Under the pieces are notes generated by a model, which did not search any database, had not been told where the DNA came from, and saw only the letters and a program-made list of their open reading frames with translations. The translations under genes were made by a program, and so were the position numbers. 64,000 bases of DNA, taken from positions 62,001 through 126,000 of the forward strand of contig JAFSFB010000005.1 in NCBI GenBank assembly GCA_017435385.1, given 5' to 3'. The stretch comes from Clostridia bacterium. GTDB taxonomy: Bacteria; Bacillota; Clostridia; Oscillospirales; Acutalibacteraceae. Shown piece by piece: positions 33,858 through 41,930 of this stretch (the stretch's first letter is position 1; every line of letters begins with the position of its first letter).

Positions 33858-33902
33858 AAAGGTATAACACACTAGACTTTGCGTACCGCAAAATCGTGTG
33901 CC
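33858..33902 (-). other. pMV158-type origin of transfer (oriT) for the MobV relaxase
   Basis: The minus strand here reads GCACAC, then an inverted repeat (TTTGCG gta CGCAAA, 33892-33878), then TCTAGTGTGTTATACCTTTG. As I remember the pMV158 oriT, GCACAC, an inverted repeat and TAGTGTG/TTATACTTT occur in the same order and spacing. By analogy the nick would fall between 33868 and 33867. The repeat's sequence differs from pMV158 but its geometry is the same. It lies 2.8 kb from the relaxase gene rather than directly upstream. The remaining gap 33695-34118 shows no gene. Confidence 0.8.
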
Positions 33903-34118
33903 AAATGGAGATTTTCTCCCTTTGGATACCCACTTGTGCCGATTGTTGTGTGTACACACTTTGAAATTTTTGCAAAACCGCACCTGCAAAAATCCAACCG
34001 TACACACAAAAATTTTACAAAAACAAATCCGCAAAATTCAATCGTCACCTTCATTTTTCTCGGCAAGTCTGCAACAACTTTTACAAAAAATCAAAAATTT
34101 TATATGCCTCAAAAAATG

Positions 34119-34169
34119 AAAAAGTCCGAAAAACTTTCTCTCATTATCAGAGAACGTTTCGGACTTTTT
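34119..34169. terminator. Bidirectional terminator after the R-M/HEPN operon
   Basis: AAAAAGTCCGAAA / TTTCGGACTTTTT outer arms (34119-34169), with an inner TCTC/GAGA pairing. The tails are T-rich on both strands. It ends the minus-strand operon whose last stop is at 34222. Confidence 0.85.
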
Positions 34170-34221
34170 GTTTTGCGAAGATGAAGTATGAAGAAAACTT
34201 TTTTGTTGCTGTTTCGCTTTT

Positions 34222-35076
34222 TTATTTTGCATTTATCTCGTTAATATTCAAATCCACGATTTCTTTCAAAACCAGATATGCGTTTTTAAAAATAATTTGC
34301 CATTCTTCATCTAAAGGATCAATGATTTCATGAAACAACGCATTGCGAAGACGATACACAAAATCCAAAAACCATAAAACACTATTTGTTTTTAATGTTT
34401 CAAATAGAGCTTTATACCACCGTTCTTCGCTCGCTGTCATTTCTCTTGATGGTCGCCAAGATATGTCTCTGTGATACAAGAAGTAGTTCAACGGCCTCTG
34501 AATAACAACTTCATATGTGTTTCTGTTGCGAGTCATTTCTTCTAATGTTTTAAAAGACTCATCTTTTTCGTTGAGAGAAAACACAGACCAAACAGTTGAT
34601 ATTGCTTGTTTTTCCAAATCATGAATTTTCGTTATTACTCTTTTACCATAATTTGAACTTTCATACATTGTTTTGAAGGATTCGATTATTTCATGGACAA
34701 CTGCATAATTAATTTTTCCCAACAACCAGGATAAGTAGTCTTGCTCACTAACGTTGGGGTTTTCAGTTATATATGTTGCTGATCGATTTAGAATTTCAGA
34801 AATATTTACTTTGAAGTTTACATTTTCATTGTAATCTTCTCCATAATACTTCCCGAATAACCGAACGAAACCGGTAATAATAAAACTCCACTTCGTTCCA
34901 CGATTTCTATTCATTTTAAACCCAACAATTAAGCACTCAGATTTGTCAGGAGGGATTTGTCTGAATGTATAATCGAAATCTTCATTGATGTTATAAAAAT
35001 CCCATAAATAATATTCTGGATATTGCTTAACAATAACATTTCGACCTTCGTTATAAACTTTTTCAATCGACGCCAT
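34222..35076 (-). CDS. HEPN-like protein in the restriction-modification operon
   Basis: The 284-aa protein is mainly helical. Near the C-terminus YRLRNALFHEIIDP gives an Rx4H HEPN RNase motif, followed by a long helix (IFKNAYLVLKEIVDLNI). It is last in the operon HTH, nuclease-methylase, specificity subunit, 64-aa protein, this gene. HEPN RNases beside restriction systems recall the PrrC/RloC anticodon nucleases held in check by type I enzymes, but the rest of the protein shows no PrrC-like ATPase. The function is inferred from motif and context only. Confidence 0.62.
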   Translation of the reverse strand: MASIEKVYNEGRNVIVKQYPEYYLWDFYNINEDFDYTFRQIPPDKSECLIVGFKMNRNRGTKWSFIITGFVRLFGKYYGEDYNENVNFKVNISEILNRSATYITENPNVSEQDYLSWLLGKINYAVVHEIIESFKTMYESSNYGKRVITKIHDLEKQAISTVWSVFSLNEKDESFKTLEEMTRNRNTYEVVIQRPLNYFLYHRDISWRPSREMTASEERWYKALFETLKTNSVLWFLDFVYRLRNALFHEIIDPLDEEWQIIFKNAYLVLKEIVDLNINEINAK

Positions 35077-35094
35077 AATGTTATCATCGACAAT

Positions 35095-35289
35095 CTATTG
35101 TTTATATCCTGTAGTCTTATAAAATTTTTTGTAAGCATCCAAATACTTTTTATCCCCTCGGCGATTATAAGCTTCGGGAAACATAACACGCAATGTAGAA
35201 ATATAAGCAAACCAAGTTTTAATAAAAAGAGAAACAAAATCTGCTTCGGTAACAGCTTTCCAATTTTTATATGTGTTGATAGGTGTCAT
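35095..35289 (-). CDS. 64-aa protein between hsdS and the HEPN gene
   Basis: The small basic protein starts MTPINTYKNWKAVTEADFVS. Its ATG at 35289 has a strong GGAGGTG site that overlaps the hsdS stop, so translation is coupled to the specificity subunit. The product is Trp/Tyr-rich with two short helices. No family is recognised. Its place beside a HEPN RNase-like gene suits an antidote or adaptor; that is a guess. Confidence 0.6.
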   Translation of the reverse strand: MTPINTYKNWKAVTEADFVSLFIKTWFAYISTLRVMFPEAYNRRGDKKYLDAYKKFYKTTGYKQ

Positions 35290-35292
35290 TAT

Positions 35293-36684
35293 TTACACCT
35301 CCAAACATGACACAATACTATCGAGCCATTCTAAAGCCATTTCTTCATTTTTTTCAATTGCCAGCTCGACAGAGTGAACAAGGGCATCAAAAAGCTTGCG
35401 GCTCTTTTCTTTATATTGGACAGCTTCAACATATGAATTTGAGATGCTGATTTGATATTTTTCTTCGACAAAAGGAATGATAAACTCATCAATTTGTGAA
35501 GGATAAAGTTCTTGCTGCGCCGAGCCACCACACAGTTTTTCTGTTTGAAGTCTGCCGATAAACGAATTCAAAACCACTGCGATATAAATAGGATGTTTTT
35601 CTTTTGTGCGAAGAATATTTACATGATTACTTGCGATAGCTTTTTCAGATCCTAAATATATAGCGGTACGACCAATGTTTGCACCAGTGGTATATGTCAG
35701 GATATCGCCATTAAATACACGTGCTGTTGGACTGCTATCCCAAACATCCGAATTGGTTTTTTCGAAATTGTTATAGTCGAGCGAATTTTCTAAAATGTGT
35801 TTGCTGTTTATCACTTGCAACATACCTGTGTTTGAGTACACGGGTTGCTTTCCGCGAGAATTAAATGTTGCTAATGAACGTATTGTTTTTACATTTTTAT
35901 TGGATTTTTTTATAAGAGAATAAAGAATGTCGTACTTTGGCAAGTAAAACTCTGCATCTAACCTTTTGCTTTTTTCAAAAGAATTCAAAAAGCTTTTTTC
36001 AGTTGTGTTTAAGCCAACGATATCTTTCTCAGAAAAGCCTAAAGCTTCAACAAGCAATTTGTTACACATAGAGAATGCTTCTGTTGATTTTTTTTGGAGT
36101 TTCAGCGCCTCGTGGAACAGCTCTGATACTCTCTTTTGAAACAAAGGAGCCATTACTGGGATAATTACATTGTTTTTGCAATCATCCAAATTCAAATGCA
36201 TCTGTACATTTCCTGTAAATCGTTTACGCATTTGAGTCAAGCCATACACACAATTGAGATAAACCACCGTATACTCAGGTTTTATTTTTGAATTAGATTT
36301 TAACTTTACTGCAACAGTATCCTGTGAAACATTACATTCTAGCAAATCAACGAACGCTGCTGCCGGTCCGCCAGTTTTAGATAGAATTATATCTCCCTTT
36401 GTAAGTTTGGTTTTGCTGTGTTTAATATGTTCTTTGGTGGGAATACACACAATTTCATCCATAGAAACAAGCATTTTATCTATATTTGAAATGCGTACAA
36501 AAGGAATGCCTTCCTCAGAATAACACGAAGAGTTTATATTAAAAATACCCTTGCTTACTACCGCTGCTTCTTTACTAAATGTTGTACACTCATGCGTCTC
36601 TGCAAACTTATTTAAAATCACGTATTGTTTTTGATAAAGCTCCGAGTCAAATCGGTATCCTGATTCTAAATCTGATAAAAACAC
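35293..36684 (-). CDS. hsdS: Type I-style specificity subunit (HsdS), start uncertain
   Basis: Two target-recognition domains are visible, each with the usual pattern: ISNIDKMLVS...LTKGDIILSKTGG in the first half, and GDILTYTTGANIGRTAIYLG in the second. Each is followed by a coiled-coil spacer (about 185-215 and at the C-terminus). Homology-like sequence (NPSVESFDKTKYKALIDGLE) continues upstream of the GTG at 36684, in frame back to a run of eight T's at the hsdM stop. No ATG/GTG/TTG with a ribosome site exists there. It may be made by -1 frameshifting from hsdM or from a non-standard start. Confidence 0.85.
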   Translation of the reverse strand: MFLSDLESGYRFDSELYQKQYVILNKFAETHECTTFSKEAAVVSKGIFNINSSCYSEEGIPFVRISNIDKMLVSMDEIVCIPTKEHIKHSKTKLTKGDIILSKTGGPAAAFVDLLECNVSQDTVAVKLKSNSKIKPEYTVVYLNCVYGLTQMRKRFTGNVQMHLNLDDCKNNVIIPVMAPLFQKRVSELFHEALKLQKKSTEAFSMCNKLLVEALGFSEKDIVGLNTTEKSFLNSFEKSKRLDAEFYLPKYDILYSLIKKSNKNVKTIRSLATFNSRGKQPVYSNTGMLQVINSKHILENSLDYNNFEKTNSDVWDSSPTARVFNGDILTYTTGANIGRTAIYLGSEKAIASNHVNILRTKEKHPIYIAVVLNSFIGRLQTEKLCGGSAQQELYPSQIDEFIIPFVEEKYQISISNSYVEAVQYKEKSRKLFDALVHSVELAIEKNEEMALEWLDSIVSCLEV

Positions 36685-36755
36685 TTCACTACATTCTAAC
36701 CCATCTATTAAAGCTTTGTATTTAGTTTTGTCAAAAGATTCAACAGATGGGTTTA

Positions 36756-38741
36756 TTAAAAAAAACTTAATTTTTCTTTTTTAGCGAACTCAGCAAAAGC
36801 CTCTGCAACACCATCCTGAGTTAAACCGTCATGATTATATAAATCGTGGTCTACAATCAAGTGCCCATGAGAATCTAAAATGTTTTCTCCTGTAGCAGGG
36901 TCTTTTACATAAATCTTATCGCCTGAATTGTCTTTACTGGGTTTTTGCATAGTTGCAAAGAAAATGGGATAATCTTCTTTTTTAGGGCATAACTCATCAT
37001 CCCACTTTTGTACAAACAAAACTGACGTTTTTGTTCCAGTATGAGGCTTAAATACATTGCCGTGCAAACCAACAACCGCAAGAATACGACAACGTTCAGC
37101 AATAAATTCACGGATATACTTATCACTGGAATTGTTGAAACGTCCTTGTGGCAAAACTATTGCCATTCTTCCACCAGGCTTTAGGAAGTTCAAGTTACGC
37201 TCTATAAACAAAACATCTCTGCCAACCTTGTTTTGCCATTTTCCGGCACTGTTTTTTCCTAACTCATATCGAGAAATTATTGTATTTTCCTTTATATCAC
37301 CTGCGAAAGGAGGATTGGCCATCACGAGGTCAAACTGAAACTGGCTGTAATCCTTGACTCCGGAAGGTTGAAGTTTTCTGAGCTTTTTAAAGCCTTCGTT
37401 ATAGGTATCAATCCAATCTTCTTGTTTGGTTGTTTCGTTCCAACGAGAATAATCCAAAGTGTTGAGGTGCAGTACATTGGTTTGTCCGTCACCAGCAATC
37501 AAATTCAATGTGCGAGCAACACGGACCGTCTTTTCATCAAAGTCAATGGCAAACACATTATCCCTGACAAAATTAGTTTCCTCTGGAATACGTTCCGCAG
37601 CAGTGAAGCCATCGCCTTCAGGAAGCCCTTTAGCTCTGCGGATATCTTTCCATACTTTAAAAATACTGTGAACCGTAAAGCCTGAACTGCCGCATGCAGT
37701 GTCAATAATTTTATCCTTAACTGTTGGATTCATCATTTTAACACACATATCAATAACATATCTGGGAGTGAAATATTGCCCCTTTTCTCCTTTTTGAGCT
37801 TTACTCATCAGATATTCGAATGCATCGTCAACAACATCGAGGTTATTATTAAACAACTTTATATCCTGCAAAGTAGAAACACATACGGAAAGATGAGAGG
37901 GGGAAAGAAGTATCTTGGCTTCTTCTGTGAAAATACCTTCCCAGCGTTTCTTTGCATCATCAAACAGACCTTGAATCTTTTCTTTCAATTCAAAGTCAGT
38001 ATCACCGGTGTTTCTGAACTGAAGATAAGCTGTGCTATCATTCGCACAAATCAATTCATCATAGAGTTTTGCAAAAATCAGCTTAAAAATCTCTTCAAAG
38101 GAATCAACACCTGCACTGGCTAAAACTTCATCTTCCATTTCTTTAATAAGTGCACGAAGAGAACGTTTTTGTGTGCTGATTTTATCTATCTTTTTCAAAT
38201 CATCATAAGTGAATTGCTCGTTTAAAATATCTGAGAGTTTTTGATTTGCTTTGGGTATATCACTTATTGATTCAAAGAAATTTGGGTCTTTTCGGTTATA
38301 GCAAGAAATCTGTTCTCCGTTTGTCCACACACCAATGGGTGCTCCAGTAGCATTGCAATAAGACTTAAGCTGCTCTTTTCCATCTGTCAATTTAGGTTTC
38401 TTAAGTTCAACAATTATATAAGGAACTATAGGTCGGTCTTTGTCCATTATTGTTATATCTGCACGTTTGACTTCTCGACCAAAATGAATTGGTGTTTCAA
38501 GTTGAATACGGTCAATGGGGTAATTGTATTCATGGATCAGCTTATAAATGTATAATTGTCGAACAGCTTCTTCAGGTGTAAGTTTAATATCTTTTTTACG
38601 AACAAAACATTTTATGTATGGAACATCAACGCCTTTTACAGCTTTCATAAAGACACTTGCCTCTACCGCAGAAATTATATCATCTGAGAAAAGCGTATTG
38701 TCATAGGAAGTATTTTTGAAAATTTCATTTAATCTCATCAT
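36756..38741 (-). CDS. Fused restriction nuclease and N6-adenine DNA methyltransferase (BcgI-A-like HsdM)
   Basis: The 661-aa protein begins with a type I R-subunit N-terminal nuclease fold, where REVKRADITIMDKDRPIVPY precedes IIVELKKPK (D...ExK; residues about 80-105). The HsdM helical and methylase domains follow: GQYFTPRYVIDMCVKMM, TACGSSGF (SAM-binding) and MANPPF (catalytic NPPF). No ATP-dependent HsdR gene is nearby, so the enzyme probably cuts like BcgI-type (type IIB/IIG) systems with HsdS. Start ATG 38741 has GGAG upstream. Its end overlaps an 8-T slippery run. Confidence 0.88.
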   Translation of the reverse strand: MMRLNEIFKNTSYDNTLFSDDIISAVEASVFMKAVKGVDVPYIKCFVRKKDIKLTPEEAVRQLYIYKLIHEYNYPIDRIQLETPIHFGREVKRADITIMDKDRPIVPYIIVELKKPKLTDGKEQLKSYCNATGAPIGVWTNGEQISCYNRKDPNFFESISDIPKANQKLSDILNEQFTYDDLKKIDKISTQKRSLRALIKEMEDEVLASAGVDSFEEIFKLIFAKLYDELICANDSTAYLQFRNTGDTDFELKEKIQGLFDDAKKRWEGIFTEEAKILLSPSHLSVCVSTLQDIKLFNNNLDVVDDAFEYLMSKAQKGEKGQYFTPRYVIDMCVKMMNPTVKDKIIDTACGSSGFTVHSIFKVWKDIRRAKGLPEGDGFTAAERIPEETNFVRDNVFAIDFDEKTVRVARTLNLIAGDGQTNVLHLNTLDYSRWNETTKQEDWIDTYNEGFKKLRKLQPSGVKDYSQFQFDLVMANPPFAGDIKENTIISRYELGKNSAGKWQNKVGRDVLFIERNLNFLKPGGRMAIVLPQGRFNNSSDKYIREFIAERCRILAVVGLHGNVFKPHTGTKTSVLFVQKWDDELCPKKEDYPIFFATMQKPSKDNSGDKIYVKDPATGENILDSHGHLIVDHDLYNHDGLTQDGVAEAFAEFAKKEKLSFF

Positions 38742-38797
38742 ATATTCGCTCCGTTCATCTATAAATCTAAAATTATTAAATAAAGGAATTGGTTTAT

Positions 38798-39130
38798 CTA
38801 TTGTGTTGTAAATATTTCAGCAAGTTTTTGGCGAATAAGATCTATTTTTTCAGGATGGTTTGTTATCAGCCTTGCAACGTCTGCCGGAATTTCGTTTCGC
38901 CCTTTAGCGGCAAGATTTAAAAATTCATTGCGTTGCTTTTCATCTAAATCTAGGCATTTAAGCATTTTATATTGCATATCTGGTGGCGGCGGATTAACCT
39001 TTCCAGATAAAATATCATAAAAATATGGTTTCGCAATTTCGACCGCAGTATAAAAATCTAATTGCGTCATTCCCGCCTGTTTTATCATTTTTCTTAAATA
39101 ATTGCCAAACGCTTTTTTATCCGTTATCAT
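38798..39130 (-). CDS. XRE-type controller of the R-M operon
   Basis: The 110-aa protein has an HTH (FGNYLRKMIKQAGMTQLDFY, then AKPYFYDILSGKVNPPPP) and a short helical tail (LARLITNHPEKIDLIRQKL). The ATG at 39130 has GGAGGTG seven bases upstream. It is 57 bp upstream of and co-directional with the nuclease-methylase gene, as restriction controller (C) proteins are. TATG-type words (ATGTATGTTTACATACTAAC region, 39152-39178) just upstream form inverted repeats that may be its operator. Confidence 0.8.
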   Translation of the reverse strand: MITDKKAFGNYLRKMIKQAGMTQLDFYTAVEIAKPYFYDILSGKVNPPPPDMQYKMLKCLDLDEKQRNEFLNLAAKGRNEIPADVARLITNHPEKIDLIRQKLAEIFTTQ

Positions 39131-39307
39131 CCGCGCACCTCCCATTATTTAGTATGTATGTTTACATACTAACATACATTTATTAATAAATCAAGTGTTT
39201 TTAGATTTTAGCAAGAATTTTTGAAATAACATCGTTTGATTATACAAGTATTTGTTAGTTTGTTAACTTATCTGATTGTATATTATAGTCTAAAACAATC
39301 ATTCGGT

Positions 39308-40288
39308 TTATGTTTTATTTGTATCCCAACACACCATTAAATTCTTTTCGCTGGCTGCATCTTCTTTTGAGATAAACGAGAAGCATCCGTTTTCTGCTTT
39401 CATTAAGGAAAAGGGTAGTGGCTGTAAGTCTTTTAAAACCAGCATAAACTCTGTGCCCTTTAAATTATAACCCAGTTTTGTTATACATTTTTCTGCTTCC
39501 TTTAAATCAGACACTTCTCTTATACTCCAACTACTTCCCTTTGATTTAGTGAAAATAATATATTCTGGGATATCAACAATTGTGTGTGGTTGGATTGTTC
39601 CCTCGTTACTTTTATGTTCAATTATTAAAGGCCACATTGATAAGAGCTTTGCAGAAGATAACATATCTGTTACCGATAAGTCAAAATTTGTATTATCTAT
39701 GATTGCTTTGAATAAACACTCTGCTTTTTCAGTTTTCCGAGTTCCTTCTTTTCTGCAAAATTCCTGAAAACTACCCTTTCTCATTTCTTTTAAGATTAAC
39801 GGTGCTAGAGCTTGAGCAGTTCTTTCGATTAAATATTGACGATCAGGTGTCACGGAAAAAATTTTTAAAAACGGATCAGGATTATTGGTGTATTCCTCAT
39901 CTTTCCATATAGAAATCTTTATAATATCTGTATGATTCGTTTTATCTCCAATAATTGTTGCACTAGAGATAGGAATCCCTAAACTGTTCAAAGCTTCAAC
40001 CGTTCCGTTCAGCTGTTGGTTTAACAAAACATATATAAAATCACTCTTTTTGATTTCTTTGTTATCAATTTTCATGTTTTTATTAAAAAACTTTTTGTCT
40101 AACTTCGCTTTATAAAACTCGGGGGTTTCATAAATACAAGTATCGAATACAATCTCAACTTTACAATAAGTGTTTATATTCCATTTTATTTTAGCCTTGC
40201 TGACAGCAGCCGCAACTTCTGAAGAAAATTTTGAGTCGTATATTCTGACAGAAATCTCTACTTCACCAACTAACTCTTTGTTTTCCAT
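39308..40288 (-). CDS. Protein of unknown function next to an SLOG protein
   Basis: The 326-aa protein is soluble, lysine-rich, and begins MENKELVGEVEISVRIYDSK. The ATG at 40288 has AAGGAG upstream. I recognise no motif. It lies 42 bp downstream of the SLOG gene on the same strand, so the two are likely co-transcribed. Possibly it is the effector partner of the SLOG sensor, by context only. Confidence 0.55.
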   Translation of the reverse strand: MENKELVGEVEISVRIYDSKFSSEVAAAVSKAKIKWNINTYCKVEIVFDTCIYETPEFYKAKLDKKFFNKNMKIDNKEIKKSDFIYVLLNQQLNGTVEALNSLGIPISSATIIGDKTNHTDIIKISIWKDEEYTNNPDPFLKIFSVTPDRQYLIERTAQALAPLILKEMRKGSFQEFCRKEGTRKTEKAECLFKAIIDNTNFDLSVTDMLSSAKLLSMWPLIIEHKSNEGTIQPHTIVDIPEYIIFTKSKGSSWSIREVSDLKEAEKCITKLGYNLKGTEFMLVLKDLQPLPFSLMKAENGCFSFISKEDAASEKNLMVCWDTNKT

Positions 40289-40330
40289 ATCTTTATTCTC
40301 CTTATAATTTTTATATAAAAATTGGCACTA

Positions 40331-40759
40331 TTAATTATTGGGCATACCAATATTTATAACTACTTTAGTTGAAATGGTGGCCATATTCATAAACTGAGCA
40401 GCACCGCCGAAGTTGCGGGTGACATAGGTTACAATAATATCGGATTTATTGAGCATCCATTTGTTACGGTAATTAATAGCGAAGCGGCGGGGAACGGTTT
40501 CTATTCCTTCGGGAAGGATTGAGTGTTCGTCGGGTTCGACATTCTTGCTCGGCATATAGGCAAGAACAACGTAATATTTTATTGGATAAGTCTTTGACAA
40601 ATCCTCAAGTTGGCGGCGTACCATAGCATCGAAATTGCCGTGGTTACCGACATAAAACACAGTTGCATTTTTATTTTCAATCAAATCTATCAGAGCTGAC
40701 CGCAAGGTTGGCTCTATTTCTTTTGGGGTATCTCTGTGACCGAAAAAGGTACAAACCAT
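40331..40759 (-). CDS. SLOG/DUF1273-like (YspA-type) nucleotide-binding protein
   Basis: The 142-aa protein begins MVCTFFGHRDTPKEIEPTLR, as in DUF1273/SLOG proteins. It continues with VGNHGNFDAMVRRQLEDLSK and SDIIVTYVTRNFGGAAQF, matching the Rossmann-like ligand pocket. SLOG proteins sense or process nucleotide signals in several conflict systems. The start at 40759 is chosen for GAGGTGG. It is divergent from an XRE gene across a region with inverted TGACCAGTAT words. Confidence 0.75.
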   Translation of the reverse strand: MVCTFFGHRDTPKEIEPTLRSALIDLIENKNATVFYVGNHGNFDAMVRRQLEDLSKTYPIKYYVVLAYMPSKNVEPDEHSILPEGIETVPRRFAINYRNKWMLNKSDIIVTYVTRNFGGAAQFMNMATISTKVVINIGMPNN

Positions 40760-40776
40760 AAATCCACCTCGATAAC

Positions 40777-40849
40777 TGACCAGTATCACGGACAATATTT
40801 TCTTTAAATATAACATACAATACTTAATAGTTGCAACCAATACTGGTCA
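40777..40849. promoter_or_regulatory. Paired inverted operator half-sites
   Basis: TGACCAGTAT (40777-40786) and its exact reverse complement ATACTGGTCA (40840-40849) flank the centre of the 112-bp gap between the SLOG and XRE genes. They are likely binding sites for the XRE protein controlling both directions. Confidence 0.6.
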
Positions 40850-40871
40850 ATTATAATGGTGAGGTTATGTT

Positions 40872-41114
40872 ATGGAACAGAAAATCAGAAGAGATTTGAA
40901 TCTCGGAACAAATCTCAGAAGGCTTCGTGATAGCGTTGGGATTTCACAAGAAAAGCTATGTGCAGAATTACAGCGCAGAGGTTGTGACATTGGTAGAACA
41001 ACTTATGCAAAATACGAAGCAGGCGAATTGAACATCAGAGCAAGCGTGATTGTTGAGCTTAAGAAATATTATAATTGCTCATATGATGATTTCTTTGAAG
41101 GTCTTGATAAATAA
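40872..41114 (+). CDS. Small XRE-family regulator
   Basis: The 80-aa protein is one HTH domain (LGTNLRRLRDSVGISQEKLC, then RGCDIGRTTYAKYEAGELNI). It is closely related in plan to the regulator at 13966. It is divergent from the SLOG gene and followed by its own terminator. GGTGAGG precedes the ATG at 40872. Confidence 0.88.
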   Translation: MEQKIRRDLNLGTNLRRLRDSVGISQEKLCAELQRRGCDIGRTTYAKYEAGELNIRASVIVELKKYYNCSYDDFFEGLDK

Positions 41115-41121
41115 ACAGTAA

Positions 41122-41156
41122 AGCCGTCCGAACATAAAATTCGGGCGGCTATTTTT
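41122..41156 (+). terminator. Terminator of the 40872 XRE gene
   Basis: AGCCGTCCGAA / TTCGGGCGGCT (one G-U) at 41122-41150, then ATTTTTC. Confidence 0.88.
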
Positions 41157-41339
41157 CTTGACTGAAGTTTGCACTAAAATGTATGCGTAACCTACGGGAT
41201 TTGTGATTGGCAGGTTGGATGTAATGATTTGATGTCTAGAGGCGTTGATATATAAGGGTGTTTTGCGGATTTTTTGAATCTGAATATAAGATGACCTTGA
41301 GGACGAAAATTAGGGGTTTTGCATTACACAACTTGAAAA

Positions 41340-41690
41340 TTACACATAAAGGAGTTCTGAAAAGGCGATTTCTTCGGCTTGAGCTTTGCATGTGTTCATC
41401 AGACCGACCCATTTCATTTGGTCGGTTTCTTTTAATTCTTCGGTCACTCCTGTGGATTCAGCGAGCTGTGGAATAAGAACATCAAGACGATTTTGGATTG
41501 CTTCGTTGACTTCGGCACAATGCTCCTGAAGTTGTTCATGGAGTATCAAACGGTTATAGAGAGCAGGTCTGTGGTCACAAAGATAATCACGGCGCATTCT
41601 GCCGTATTTACCGATAGGCGGTGACGGCTTGATTGTCAGATTCGGAATGTAATAATCTCCTACTTTGGTGTAAGTAAGTTTGTTTTCCAT
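41340..41690 (-). CDS. tnpV: TnpV-family transposon protein
   Basis: The 116-aa protein matches the TnpV family of Clostridial transposons: LTYTKVGDYYIPNLTIKPSP, GRMRRDYLCDHRPALYNRLI and a Lys/Glu-rich helix. The role is unknown; TnpV genes usually sit at the edge of serine-recombinase elements, as here. The ATG at 41690 has AAAGGA. A truncated copy with the same leader lies at 20999-21064. The gap 41157-41339 shows no gene. Confidence 0.85.
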   Translation of the reverse strand: MENKLTYTKVGDYYIPNLTIKPSPPIGKYGRMRRDYLCDHRPALYNRLILHEQLQEHCAEVNEAIQNRLDVLIPQLAESTGVTEELKETDQMKWVGLMNTCKAQAEEIAFSELLYV

Positions 41691-41770
41691 AAAATCAATC
41701 CTTTCATTACATTATTTTGATTGCGAGATAATATTATAATGTAATTAAGGTTTTGTCGAGGATGTCGATT
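41625..41770. repeat. TnpV 5' end plus leader, copy B of the 146-bp direct repeat
   Basis: This is the counterpart of 21000-21145 in the same orientation. The match ends after GAGGATGTCGATT at 41770, where unit 2's cargo DNA begins. The leader contains an ATATTATAATGTAAT stretch near 41731-41746 that looks like promoter DNA for tnpV on the minus strand. Confidence 0.85.
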
Positions 41771-41930
41771 ATATGTAAAGTTCCTTGTATTAGCGCAGCA
41801 TCTTTTTTTACAATTAGTCTATACTTTTTGAGCATAAGAACTCAATTTATCCAAACGAAGAAGGAGATGTTGAAAAAGATTTTATTCTTTGATAAACTAT
41901 ATTTAATAAAAATGACAGAAGGGATAATAA

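Noticed and set aside
36756..38741. A complete type I R-M system with HsdR
   Set aside because: No helicase or translocase gene is present in the neighbourhood. The nuclease domain is part of the methylase gene, so a BcgI-like layout is more fitting.
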